Assembly (NCBI GenBank): GCA_964503045.1
Contig: CAZCZI010000015.1
Location: 62,001-126,000, forward strand
Source of the DNA: CAYZJR01 sp964503045
Lineage (GTDB): Bacteria > Cyanobacteriota > Vampirovibrionia > Obscuribacterales > Obscuribacteraceae
DNA: 64,000 nucleotides
Direction: 5' to 3'
The first letter of the stretch is position 1, and every line of letters begins with the position of its first letter. Positions 44,948 to 53,972 of this stretch are shown here, one piece after another. Made by a program: the position numbers and the translations under genes. The notes beneath the pieces are model-generated. The model saw nothing but the letters and a program-made list of their open reading frames with translations. It had not been told where the DNA came from and searched no databases.

Positions 44948-45987
44948 GCAACAGGCAGCCCCTGATTTTGCTTGGACTTGCAGCCATTGATTCTCTCTTG
45001 AATGATAAATCGCTGGACATAGCTTCTTTTCACGTCGAGAAACCAATATTCAACATACAGCCAGAAAGCCGTCGAATGAAGGAGCGAGAGGAGACTGACG
45101 GCAAACAAAACTAGTGCAGTGAAACCTCTGTCATTGCCTGCAGTCAGATCGATGCACGCCATTGCCATCGAGCCGACGATTCCTAATAGAGAAACTGCCA
45201 CTGTTGCGAACATCAGCACCCTTATTGGTTTTGGATTGAACAGAATTGTTCGAAGCACAAGCGCCAGTTTCTTATCCAAAGTCCAACCTGATGATCCACG
45301 CAGGCGCGCAGCTTTGACATACGAAAAAATCGTAGACTTGAATCCGGTTTCGGAAATCATCAACAAAAGAGGAGCGTCTCGATGTGCTTGAGCCGTGAGC
45401 ACCGAGAGCGCGCTGCGATCCATTAAAGCGGTATCGACACCCAATTTCGGAAACATTCCGCCGGTAATGAAATTGACCATCCTCCAATAAATGTTTGGAA
45501 AAAATCTTTGCAATTGGCTTTGCCCTTCAATCTTGCTGCGAGCGGCCCAGACAATCGGAAAGCCCTGTTTCCACAGATGAAACAGATCAATAACCATCGA
45601 TGGGTGCTCTTGAAAATCGCAACCGAGAAAAACCGCGCAATCACCGGTGCTTTCAAGAAACCCAGCCATTACAGCTGCTTCCATGCCATAGTTCTTCGCG
45701 AATTTCAACACCCGAACATTCTCTTGACCGCTGCTGATTTCTTGAAGCAACTGATAACTCGTATCTCTCGAGCCGTCATCGACGAAAATAAATTCGAACT
45801 GAGTATTAGGAAGCTTGCCTTCGAGCTCCTTCAAAGCGGCAAAGAATGGCTTGATATTTGCCTCTTCGTTGAATACGGGTACTACTATGGACAAAGTCGT
45901 GCTTTCGGCCATACAAGCATCCGCCTCGGGAACGCCTTCTGATCTCTCTGCCAGCTTGTGTTTTGACAAATCTACCATATGCTTCAT
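44944..45987 (-). CDS. GT2 family glycosyltransferase (polyprenyl-phosphate sugar type)
   Basis: 347 residues. GT-A head: LSIVVPVFNEEANIKPFF (~31-48), FIFVDDGSRDTS, KNYGMEAAVMAGF and FLGCDFQEHP, typical of Dpm1/ArnC-like enzymes that move a sugar from a nucleotide to undecaprenyl phosphate. Two membrane segments follow (PIRVLMFATVAVSLLGIVG and ALVLFAVSLLSLLHSTAFW). ATG 45978, nine bases inside, is the codon conserved in the relic at 46870 and may be the true start. It lies 17 bases after the other GT2 gene and overlaps the LpxD-like gene. Confidence 0.8.
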   Translation of the reverse strand: MKHMVDLSKHKLAERSEGVPEADACMAESTTLSIVVPVFNEEANIKPFFAALKELEGKLPNTQFEFIFVDDGSRDTSYQLLQEISSGQENVRVLKFAKNYGMEAAVMAGFLESTGDCAVFLGCDFQEHPSMVIDLFHLWKQGFPIVWAARSKIEGQSQLQRFFPNIYWRMVNFITGGMFPKLGVDTALMDRSALSVLTAQAHRDAPLLLMISETGFKSTIFSYVKAARLRGSSGWTLDKKLALVLRTILFNPKPIRVLMFATVAVSLLGIVGSMAMACIDLTAGNDRGFTALVLFAVSLLSLLHSTAFWLYVEYWFLDVKRSYVQRFIIQERINGCKSKQNQGLPVA

Positions 45988-46004
45988 ATGCCCAGCCCAG
46001 GCGG

Positions 46005-46706
46005 CTATCGCTCAATCCAATAGGTAAATACATCCTTCAAAGAAGCAACCACCACTTTGAAAGCCCCGGCGCGCGCCACACCGGCCTCACGAGCCAAGTA
46101 CTTGATTTTCACCTCAGCCACCTTAAATCCACTGTCGTGTGCACGCAAAAGCATTTCCGGCATGGCAAAACCAGTGCTCTTTCCTTTCATTTTCGGAAGC
46201 ACCGCCTCAACCACTTCGCGCTTATACACCTGAATGAAGCTGTAGTCTTGGAGCTTGAGCTTGAACAACGTATGCAACAAGATTCTGTTTGCATGGCTCA
46301 AAAACAGCCGATATGGCGTATAGCCTGGACGCCCTGTGCGGCTCGCTACAACCACATCGTGTGTTTCAAGCAGTGGCAGCAAACTGGACAAGTCGTTCAA
46401 GTCAAACGGATAGTCCACGCCGTTGTGCGTTATAAGGTCGCGCTTGGCCGTTGCGAAGGCTTTCAAAAGGCTTTCACCCTGCCGCAGGTTCCTTTCATTG
46501 TTAATGACTCGAATTCGGTTATCTTGAGCCGCAAGCCGCTCGGCAAGCAGAGGCGTCGAATCCGTGCTGCAGTCATTCACGATTATGATTTCGAAATCGT
46601 CGAACAATCTGTCAAGAGCTTCTATAGAGCGCTTGATTGTTCCCTCAAGGCTTTCCTCTTCGTTGTACGCGGGATAGACGACGGAAATTGAATAGTGTGA
46701 CTTCAC
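46005..46706 (-). CDS. GT2 family glycosyltransferase
   Basis: About 233 residues from GTG 46706; a TTG at 46787 would add 27 residues. SISVVYPAYNEEESLEG opens the GT-A domain, with IIIVNDCSTDSTPLL and YPFDLNDLSSLLPLL later. No membrane segment, so cytosolic and membrane-associated through partners. The acceptor is likely a lipid carrier, as for its neighbour. A decayed copy of its 3' end lies at 36043-36179. It is the first gene of the nine-gene operon. Confidence 0.75.
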   Translation of the reverse strand: MKSHYSISVVYPAYNEEESLEGTIKRSIEALDRLFDDFEIIIVNDCSTDSTPLLAERLAAQDNRIRVINNERNLRQGESLLKAFATAKRDLITHNGVDYPFDLNDLSSLLPLLETHDVVVASRTGRPGYTPYRLFLSHANRILLHTLFKLKLQDYSFIQVYKREVVEAVLPKMKGKSTGFAMPEMLLRAHDSGFKVAEVKIKYLAREAGVARAGAFKVVVASLKDVFTYWIER

Positions 46707-46813
46707 GTAAGCTCGTGACCTTTCGTACTTGAAAATTGCTCTCGATTGTGAATACAGTAGCTTGGCGGCTTTCGCTGTTGTGCGCAATTGGGCCTGTCAC
46801 TATCGGCGGTGCA

Positions 46814-46870
46814 TTACAAATACAATCCAGCCAATCTCCGTACCAGCTTGTGTTCTGACAAGTCTAGCAT
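46814..46870 (-). pseudogene. Relic of a GT2 gene 5' end
   Basis: ATG 46870 opens MLDLSEHKLVRRLAGLYL then stops. The first ~28 bases match the start of the GT2 gene at 45978 (MVDLSKHKLAER) with three mismatches, and a strong GGGGGGAG lies before the ATG. It is the 5' stump of a lost paralogue. Translation of an 18-residue peptide is possible but unlikely to matter. Confidence 0.65.
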
Positions 46871-46954
46871 ATGGTTATCTCCCCCCTGATTGCTGGCAAT
46901 ACCGTGATATGATCTGGCAACGGTAATCCCCACAGAGGCAGGGCTCGCAGGTAC

Positions 46955-47995
46955 ATGCAACAGTTGAGAGTTGGCGTTGTCGGTTATGGGTATTGGGGCC
47001 CAAACTTGGTTCGCAACTTCAGCGAAATCGATTCGACTGAGGTCAAATACATTTGCGATTCTCAACCAGAACAGCTCGAGCGGCACAAGCTGCGTTACCG
47101 CAACACGATCTTCACAAGCGACTACCAGCAATTGCTTGATGACCACGAGTTGGACGCCATCATCATTGCCACCCCGGTAGCAACTCACTATGCGCTGGCA
47201 AGAATGGCTCTGCTTGCCGGCAAGCATGTCTTGGTTTCCAAGCCGATGTGCAAGCACTCCTGGGAGTGCGAAGAGCTTATTGCCATTGCCCAAGAGAAAA
47301 ATCTCGTGATCATGGTCGATCATACCTTCATCTACCACGGACCGGTTCGCCTGATTAAGCAGCTAATAGACTCAGGAGAAGTAGGCGATTTGCTTTATTT
47401 GAGCTCGGCTCGGGTTAACTTGGGCATTTTTCAAAGCGATGTGAACGTACTTTGGGACCTCGGAGCCCACGATCTGGCAATACTTGACTATCTGATCGGC
47501 AAAACGCCGACAGCGGTGCATGCAATCGGAAAATCTCACACCGATTCAGACTTCGAAGACATCGCCTTCATGACCCTCGAATTTGAAGACAACTTCATCG
47601 CGCACTTCCATATGAGTTGGTTGTCCCCAGTCAAAATCCGGCAGTTGCTCATTGGCGGAACCAAAAAGATGCTGATGTTCGATGACCACAGACCGATTGA
47701 AAAGGTCTGTGTTTATGACAAAGGCATCCAACAGCTCGAAGTACCTCTAGCAACGGAAAAGGACAGATACAGAGCGTTGATTCAGTATAGATTCGGCGAC
47801 ATGCGTGCTCCGGTCTATGACCTGACTGAAGCGCTAAAGTTTGAAACCTTGCACTTCCTCGATTGCATTACTAACAAGAAGACTCCACTGAGCGATGGTT
47901 GGTCGGGCTTAAGGGTAGTGCGCTTGTTGGAACTGGCGGAAAAGTCTCTCAAAACACACATATCACTTCCGGTGCCTGCTCTTGAGACAAGGTAA
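46955..47995 (+). CDS. Gfo/Idh/MocA-type dehydrogenase (WlbA-like)
   Basis: 346 residues. NAD-binding GVVGYGYWGPNLVRNF (~6-21) and the catalytic-region HVLVSKPMCKH (~89-99), where the usual EKP reads SKP but the Lys is kept. WDLGAHDLAILDYLIG (~168-183) is typical of the WlbA/WbpB group, which oxidises C3 of UDP-GlcNAcA. With the aminotransferase just downstream (14-base overlap) and the WbpD-like enzyme at 35524, it fits synthesis of a 2,3-diamino uronic acid sugar. ATG 46955 has AGG close upstream. Confidence 0.8.
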   Translation: MQQLRVGVVGYGYWGPNLVRNFSEIDSTEVKYICDSQPEQLERHKLRYRNTIFTSDYQQLLDDHELDAIIIATPVATHYALARMALLAGKHVLVSKPMCKHSWECEELIAIAQEKNLVIMVDHTFIYHGPVRLIKQLIDSGEVGDLLYLSSARVNLGIFQSDVNVLWDLGAHDLAILDYLIGKTPTAVHAIGKSHTDSDFEDIAFMTLEFEDNFIAHFHMSWLSPVKIRQLLIGGTKKMLMFDDHRPIEKVCVYDKGIQQLEVPLATEKDRYRALIQYRFGDMRAPVYDLTEALKFETLHFLDCITNKKTPLSDGWSGLRVVRLLELAEKSLKTHISLPVPALETR

Positions 47996-49115
47996 GTTAA
48001 ACAAAACGGTTCCGTTTTTAGATTTGGGTGTTCAGTACAACCAACTGAAAACTGAGATTGACGAGGCAATTGCGCAAGTATTTGCGAAGTCGTCATTTGT
48101 GCTAGGTCCTGAAGTAGAGAAATTCGAGGGTGAGTTCGCCCGCTATTGCGGCGCTAATTGTTGCGTTGCTTTGAATTCAGGAACCGCCGCATTGCACCTT
48201 GCACTGTTGGCGATGGGTGTCGGACCTCAAGACGAGGTAATAACAGCCGCTAACAGTTTCATCGCCACGGCGGAAGCCATCGCCTTTTGCGGTGCCACCC
48301 CGAAGTTAGTGGATGCCCGACCGGACACAGCGAACATCGACGTTTCAAAAATTGAAGAAGCAATAACTGAACGCACCAAAGTAATCATTCCGGTTCATCT
48401 ATATGGACAACCGGCCGAGATGGCAGCCATTAAGAAGCTTGCCGATAAGCATGGTCTGCGCGTTCTAGAAGATGCGTGTCAGGCACATGGCGCCACTATT
48501 AATGGCACCAGAGTGGGAACTTTTGGAGAAGCTGCAGCATTCAGTTTTTATCCAGGCAAAAACATTGGTGCCGCCGGTGATGGCGGGGCGGTCGTAACAA
48601 ATGATGAGCGCTTGGCGCAACACATTAGACTCTTGCGCAACCATGGCTCTGAACAGAAGTACCATCACCTGGTATTGGGACATAACTTCCGGCTCGACTC
48701 GATTCAATCCGCAATATTGAGCGTAAAACTGCGGCACCTCGACAGCTGGAATCAAAAGCGCCGAGAGATTGCTTCAGGGTATACCAAAGAGCTGGAAGAC
48801 CTGCCTGGAATAGAAACGATGACAGTGATCGACGGAGTCACTTCCGTGTTTCACCTTTACGTCATTCGCTGTGCCGATCGTGCACATGTCGAGTCTGTGC
48901 TGAAAGAACATGGGATAAATTACGGAATACACTATCCGGTTCCTATTCATCTGCAGCCCGCCTTTGCCTCTCTTGGACATTCTCCTGGAGATTTTCCCAA
49001 CGCCGAGGCGCTGTCCGACTCAGTATTGAGCCTTCCAATTTATGCCGAGCTTTCAGTGCAACAACAGAATCAAGTATTGGATGCAGTAACTGAGGCGGCG
49101 CGCCCGGGTCACTAA
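47982..49115 (+). CDS. DegT/DnrJ/EryC1/StrS aminotransferase (WlbC-like)
   Basis: 377 residues. A PLP enzyme that aminates a keto-sugar nucleotide. FLDLGVQYNQLKTEID start, SGTAALHLALLAMGVG (~68-83), EDACQAHGA, and the PLP Lys in SFYPGKNIGAAGDGG (~185). Following the WlbA-like dehydrogenase directly, it would act on the 3-keto product. The TTG start at 47982 overlaps the previous gene by 14 bases; no better start is seen. It converges on the TPR gene at 49129 with a 13-base gap. Confidence 0.82.
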   Translation: MRQGKLNKTVPFLDLGVQYNQLKTEIDEAIAQVFAKSSFVLGPEVEKFEGEFARYCGANCCVALNSGTAALHLALLAMGVGPQDEVITAANSFIATAEAIAFCGATPKLVDARPDTANIDVSKIEEAITERTKVIIPVHLYGQPAEMAAIKKLADKHGLRVLEDACQAHGATINGTRVGTFGEAAAFSFYPGKNIGAAGDGGAVVTNDERLAQHIRLLRNHGSEQKYHHLVLGHNFRLDSIQSAILSVKLRHLDSWNQKRREIASGYTKELEDLPGIETMTVIDGVTSVFHLYVIRCADRAHVESVLKEHGINYGIHYPVPIHLQPAFASLGHSPGDFPNAEALSDSVLSLPIYAELSVQQQNQVLDAVTEAARPGH

Positions 49116-49128
49116 ACTTCTTCTGTCC

Positions 49129-51390
49129 TCAGTTTTTTTGTTTTCGCTGATTGAGGGAAAGTCGGTAGTGGTTTCGGCAGTTTGCTTCAAGTCTTCTCAC
49201 CTCAGGACCCTGCAGTTTTTCAAATTCTTCCAGTGACTTTTTGTAATAGACATCAGCCTCTGAAAACTTCTTGTCGGCCGTGTACGTATCAGCCAGTGTG
49301 TTCATCAGTATTGCCACACGAGCACTTGGTTTGGTAAGTTGCTTCTTCGCGTGATCGAGATGGGTCAAACAGACTGCTTCTGCCACTTCATGTTGATTCG
49401 CAAGGCTCAACGCAAAGGCCGACATCGCCGCCCAATCCAGGCTGCTTTCGATATCCGGTCCCATCTTTCGCCCTTCTTCAAAGGTCTTAAGTGCTAGCTC
49501 TCGCTTTCCCTCCTTTTGGTTGATCACGCCCAGGTTGTAAAAGCAATGCGATTTCAGACGGGTGCTCCAATACTCTTTCTTGCAATCTGTGGCAATCACT
49601 TTGTTTGCAAGTTTGGTGGCTTCACTTAGCTGTCCATCCAGCTGAAGACACCAAACGAGTCTAGTTTCGGCATCCAAGACATCCGGAGAAGCCCCCTGCT
49701 TGACAGCTTCGGCGATAAGAGAGTTGTACGCACCGATTGCCTTTTTGCACTCTAAATCGCCTTGATATGCATGCGCCAGTTCGCGACACACCCAAAGAGA
49801 CAACGCCGGGTTTTTCCATTTCAAAATAGCAAGACTGTGTGCGTCTTTCAAAAGCTCTATTCTGCTGCGGGGTCTTCCGATTCTTGCGTATAGACCTTCC
49901 AGTCTTGCGATGTCCCCCTCTAATTCCGATGAATTGTAGTTGCCCTTATCTACCGACCTCCACACATCGCCGAACAAAGCTATGATTTCTTGCTCGTGCC
50001 CCGGCTCCTTGCTGTTGAGCAAGCTATAGGCCAGTGCTCGACTGATCATGAATTTCAAGTGCGGTGCGCTCGGCAACAACTGGCGCGCTCTGGTCCAAAA
50101 GCGGATCTCTTCTTTGTAATTGCCGATGCGCCCGTAAGCTTGAGCCACGGTACTGCACTGGAAGATATTGAGATGATCGATCTCGTTTTCGCCCTTTCCC
50201 ATAACTCTGTTCATTTGTTTGAGGGCATCGATGCATTTTTGATCCATCCCGGCAGAGCCATATTCATCGACCAGAAGTGCATATGCTTCCTTAGAAGGAT
50301 GGCTTTTCGCAATTGGTTCATGCCAGCCGATAATCATTTTGTACAAAACAGCTCGATCTCTTTTTTCGCCGAAGATGTTGTAATAATCTCTAACTACGGC
50401 TAGTGCTTCTGGTGACGTTCCCAGGGTCGGGTCTAGTTCTCGTGCCTGTGCGCATAGGCGATCGCCGTCCTCATTTTTCCCTTGCAAATATGACACAAAG
50501 GCTAGAAGTTGAAGGTTCTTTACGGTTATCCAAGTAACATGCTTGCTATTTTGCAGTTTTATGGAAAGTGCCTGTTGAAGCACTGTTTCAGCATCAGCGT
50601 ACTTTTTATCCAGTATCTTGCAAATGGCAATATGCGAAAGAGTGCTGGCGGCTCTATCCATATCATGGTGATTCTTTGCAATCAAATAGGCAATGCGAAA
50701 CCACTTCTCAGAATCGTTGTGGGTGGTATTGAGCATGGCGTCGGTGCCTTGCTGAGTAAATTTGAAGAAATCTCCCGAGGTCGCAAAATTTGACTCGGAT
50801 TCGATTTCGATTTTGGTGGCAAGTTTAGTCTCACCCATCTGATAGAGAATGGCAACGTACTCCCTGATCAAGGCAAGACTCTCGATTTGATGCGGGTCTT
50901 CCTTCTCATGCTTGATGGCGCTCTCGTACGTTTTTCTCGCCTCCGGCAAGTGATTTTCAGTCTTCTGAATTCGTGCAAGAGCAATCTCCGCCTCTACGAG
51001 TTTGCGCAAAAGCAAGAGCCTGGTGCCGCGATCGACTGTTTGAGAGTCGCAGGCATAAAGCTTTTCGTACTGTTCGATTGCCCTCACCAGGCAGTCTCGG
51101 GCCTTGGAATTCTGGTTGACTTTCCCGTACACACCAGCCAAACCATATAACACCATGGGCAGTTGCATTGCATTTTTCGAATGTTCTGCCTCCTTAACGG
51201 CATTTTCGAACTTAACTTGCGCGTCAGCCAATCTGCCGGCTCGCAAATCTACCTGGGCAGCTTGTTTGAAAGTTTCACAATTTGCTTCGTGGTTGGACGA
51301 ATCAACAGCAAAATAGGCGGCTGCGCAAACAGCCGCCACTACTATGATTACGATGACAACCATGATTACGCGGCGTCTCGTCATCGTCAT
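49129..51390 (-). CDS. Membrane-anchored TPR protein
   Basis: 753 residues. One N-terminal anchor (VIMVVIVIIVVAAVCAAAYFAV, ~8-29) after a basic start leaves the rest outside the cytoplasm. Then ~15 tetratricopeptide-like units, such as FKQAAQVDLRAGRLADAQVKFENAV and ALKTFEEGRKMGPDIE. No catalytic domain. It follows the Tat-type superoxide dismutase gene by 21 bases in the same direction, so it may scaffold envelope proteins expressed with it. A second ATG six bases inside is possible. Confidence 0.75.
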   Translation of the reverse strand: MTMTRRRVIMVVIVIIVVAAVCAAAYFAVDSSNHEANCETFKQAAQVDLRAGRLADAQVKFENAVKEAEHSKNAMQLPMVLYGLAGVYGKVNQNSKARDCLVRAIEQYEKLYACDSQTVDRGTRLLLLRKLVEAEIALARIQKTENHLPEARKTYESAIKHEKEDPHQIESLALIREYVAILYQMGETKLATKIEIESESNFATSGDFFKFTQQGTDAMLNTTHNDSEKWFRIAYLIAKNHHDMDRAASTLSHIAICKILDKKYADAETVLQQALSIKLQNSKHVTWITVKNLQLLAFVSYLQGKNEDGDRLCAQARELDPTLGTSPEALAVVRDYYNIFGEKRDRAVLYKMIIGWHEPIAKSHPSKEAYALLVDEYGSAGMDQKCIDALKQMNRVMGKGENEIDHLNIFQCSTVAQAYGRIGNYKEEIRFWTRARQLLPSAPHLKFMISRALAYSLLNSKEPGHEQEIIALFGDVWRSVDKGNYNSSELEGDIARLEGLYARIGRPRSRIELLKDAHSLAILKWKNPALSLWVCRELAHAYQGDLECKKAIGAYNSLIAEAVKQGASPDVLDAETRLVWCLQLDGQLSEATKLANKVIATDCKKEYWSTRLKSHCFYNLGVINQKEGKRELALKTFEEGRKMGPDIESSLDWAAMSAFALSLANQHEVAEAVCLTHLDHAKKQLTKPSARVAILMNTLADTYTADKKFSEADVYYKKSLEEFEKLQGPEVRRLEANCRNHYRLSLNQRKQKN

Positions 51391-51411
51391 GATGTTGAAA
51401 AACGAGTCCCT

Positions 51412-52212
51412 CTAGATGGTGGTATCAAGTCCGGTCGGGTGTTTCTTCACCGCAGCCAAGCGCTTGCCGACCACATCCCAATCGAGATTTTTCACAAATG
51501 CATCGAGATATTTACCGCGGTCGATGCCGTAATCGATCATATAAGCATGTTCGTACACATCCAAAACCAAGATCGGAACGAAGTTGGCCGGACTCCACAT
51601 GTTGTGCATATCCAGACCAAACGCATCAAGGTGTCCGCTGCGAGTGTTGAAACCAACAACTACCCAGCCTCTCATGCACTTGCCGGCAGCTTTGAGAAAG
51701 TCCATGAACTTTCCGGTGCTCCCCCAGCGTTCCTCAATGGCAGCTTTGACGTCACCGGTCGGGTCACCACCGGCGCCACCAAGATTGCCGAAATAGAATT
51801 CGTGATAAATAACGCCGTTGACTGCAAAGCTTTGTTCTACCAAGAGCTCTCTCAATGGTGCATATGTTGCATTGGGACCAGCCAGATCAACATCTTTCAG
51901 TTTGGCGTTGAGTTCGTTCGATTTTGTCACATAGCCTTTGTACAGCTTCAGGTGCTGCTCGATTTGCCCCGAGCTGAGCCCTTCCATCTTCTTTGAGAGC
52001 AAAGCGCTGAAATCTCTTTCCTTATAAAGGGTTGCCGGAGCGGCGGCTGCAGCTGCAACCGCGTCACTTTTGTTTTCGGCGTTAGCCGCTGTTCCTGCAG
52101 CTACGAGACCACCTGCCGCAATCGCGCCCATCAAAAGCACTTCGCGTCTGGTGACGGCACCAGTGTCCGAAACTTCGAAGTTCCCTACAAGCTCACGGTC
52201 CTTAGAACTCAT
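51412..52212 (-). CDS. sodB: Fe/Mn superoxide dismutase with Tat-type signal
   Basis: 266 residues. The N-terminus holds TRREVLLMGAIAAGGLVAAGTAA, a twin-arginine signal, so the folded metalloenzyme is exported. The mature domain has the metal ligands: His in IEQHLKLYKGYV, His in VIYHEFYFGNLGG, Asp and His in VLDVYEHAYMIDYG. It converts superoxide to oxygen and peroxide in the envelope. Fe versus Mn cannot be settled by eye. The long alanine stretch after the signal is a linker. The TPR gene is 21 bases downstream. ATG 52212 is clear, with a 233-base divergent region above it. Confidence 0.85.
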   Translation of the reverse strand: MSSKDRELVGNFEVSDTGAVTRREVLLMGAIAAGGLVAAGTAANAENKSDAVAAAAAAPATLYKERDFSALLSKKMEGLSSGQIEQHLKLYKGYVTKSNELNAKLKDVDLAGPNATYAPLRELLVEQSFAVNGVIYHEFYFGNLGGAGGDPTGDVKAAIEERWGSTGKFMDFLKAAGKCMRGWVVVGFNTRSGHLDAFGLDMHNMWSPANFVPILVLDVYEHAYMIDYGIDRGKYLDAFVKNLDWDVVGKRLAAVKKHPTGLDTTI

Positions 52213-52445
52213 TGTGCTCTCCTGTTGAAAACCAATAGCAAGTCAAAGATAAAATTAGCGCCGAAGAAGCCACGATAAGCGGCTTCAAGCGTTATCTTTA
52301 ACAGTGGTCCAGCTTAACATATCCCCAAGCTAAGCGTCAGGATAATGACATTTTGGGCCGCGTCCGCCAGAGCCCGCCTTTTCGCGTTGCAGGACGAATA
52401 TGACCCCTGTGTCTGATTCTAAGACACCTCAGCTGAAGTATCCTC

Positions 52446-53927
52446 ATGACCACTACAAAAACCCCTTCCACAGACGGGAAATCCTCGGAAAGCTCCAAAC
52501 TCGTGAAACCCAGCGCCAGTTACAGTCTCACCGTCAGACTAAAGTTTCCGAACATCCCAGGCATGCTTGGGAAGGTGACCTCACTCATAGGCGAGGTGGG
52601 CGGTGACATCGGAGCTATCGACATCCACAGTGTCGAGAAAGACCACATCATTCGCGACCTGACGGTCAAAGTCAGAGACTCGGAGCACGGCGAAGAGTTG
52701 GTGGAACGGCTGAAGCAGTTGCCCGATACCGAGGTTATCAATGTCTCGGACAGAACTTTCTTGATGCACCTTGGCGGTAAGATTCGAGTCACCAACAAGG
52801 TTCCACTTGCCACTCGCGATGACCTTTCAATGGCATATACGCCAGGTGTCGCTCGCGTCTGCATGGCAATTCACAAAGAGCCGGAAAACGTATACAAGCT
52901 CACCATCAAACGCAATTCAGTGGCTGTGGTCACCGACGGCACTGCCGTTCTCGGACTCGGCAACATAGGTCCTGAGGCCGCGCTTCCGGTAATGGAAGGT
53001 AAAGCCATGCTCTTCAAGGAGTTCGGCAAAATAGACGCGTTTCCGATCTGTCTTGCCACCCAAGACACAGAAGAGATCATCAAGGCCGTGAAAAACATCG
53101 CCCCCGTATTTGGTGGCATCAATTTGGAAGACATCTCGGCTCCACGCTGCTTCGAAATCGAATCAAGACTCAAGCAAGAGCTCGATATACCAGTGTTTCA
53201 CGACGATCAGCATGGAACAGCAGTGGTTGTTCTTGCGGCATTGATCAATGCGCTGAAGATCGTGAAGAAGGAAATGACCTCCATCAAGGTCATCGTCAGT
53301 GGTGTCGGTGCCGCTGGTGTTGCATGTTCCAAAATCCTGATCTCTGCAGGTGTTAAGAACTTGATTGGCTTCGACAGAATGGGTGCAATTTACCGTGGGC
53401 GCACCGAGCACATGAATTACATGAAGGAGTGGTTTGCCGACAATACCAATCCTGGCGGGTTTAAAGAAACCATCGAAGAAGCCCTCGAAGGTGCCGATCT
53501 TTACTTGGGTTTATCAGGTCCGGGCACGATCAAGCCGGAGGCCCTCAAAAATATGAATCGTGATGCGATCGTATTTGCAATGGCAAATCCGACACCGGAA
53601 ATCATGCCTGAAGAAGCCGCACCTTATGTGCGAATCATGGCAACGGGCCGATCAGACTATCCCAATCAGATAAACAACGTGTTGTGTTTCCCCGGCATCT
53701 TCCGAGGCGCGCTTGATTGCCACGCCAAAGATATCAATGAAGAGATGAAGCTTGCTGCAGCAAACGCCATTGCCTCAGTGGTGCAGGACAACGAGCTTTG
53801 CGAAGACTACATCGTTCCTGGCGTGTTCAATCCCAAGATTGCAGAGTGTGTAGCACGCGAAGTTACAAAAGAGGCAATGCGAACAGGCGTGGCAAGAAAG
53901 TATAAGATTGACGAAGAGATGTCCTGA
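52446..53927 (+). CDS. NAD(P)-dependent malic enzyme with N-terminal ACT domain
   Basis: 493 residues. Converts malate to pyruvate and CO2. The first ~95 residues form an ACT-like ligand-binding domain (VRLKFPNIPGMLGKVTSLIGE), likely for allosteric control. The malic enzyme body has MAYTPGVARVCMAI, VTDGTAVLGLGNIGPEAALPVMEGK, IPVFHDDQHGTAVVVLAAL, and the cofactor loop SGVGAAGVACSKIL (~280). Pta-like tail absent. The SD is weak. The next gene (53973) follows by 45 bases. Divergent from the dismutase gene. Confidence 0.88.
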   Translation: MTTTKTPSTDGKSSESSKLVKPSASYSLTVRLKFPNIPGMLGKVTSLIGEVGGDIGAIDIHSVEKDHIIRDLTVKVRDSEHGEELVERLKQLPDTEVINVSDRTFLMHLGGKIRVTNKVPLATRDDLSMAYTPGVARVCMAIHKEPENVYKLTIKRNSVAVVTDGTAVLGLGNIGPEAALPVMEGKAMLFKEFGKIDAFPICLATQDTEEIIKAVKNIAPVFGGINLEDISAPRCFEIESRLKQELDIPVFHDDQHGTAVVVLAALINALKIVKKEMTSIKVIVSGVGAAGVACSKILISAGVKNLIGFDRMGAIYRGRTEHMNYMKEWFADNTNPGGFKETIEEALEGADLYLGLSGPGTIKPEALKNMNRDAIVFAMANPTPEIMPEEAAPYVRIMATGRSDYPNQINNVLCFPGIFRGALDCHAKDINEEMKLAAANAIASVVQDNELCEDYIVPGVFNPKIAECVAREVTKEAMRTGVARKYKIDEEMS

Positions 53928-53972
53928 ATTAAAGGCACTTCGACACTCAACTCTAGAGCGGCTTGTTGAAAT

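Noticed and set aside
46814..47338. 174-codon minus-strand open frame
   Set aside because: Most of it is antisense to the WlbA-like dehydrogenase; only the last 19 codons are a GT2 relic.
51163..51996. 277-codon plus-strand open frame
   Set aside because: It covers the antisense of the TPR and dismutase genes, both with strong motifs.
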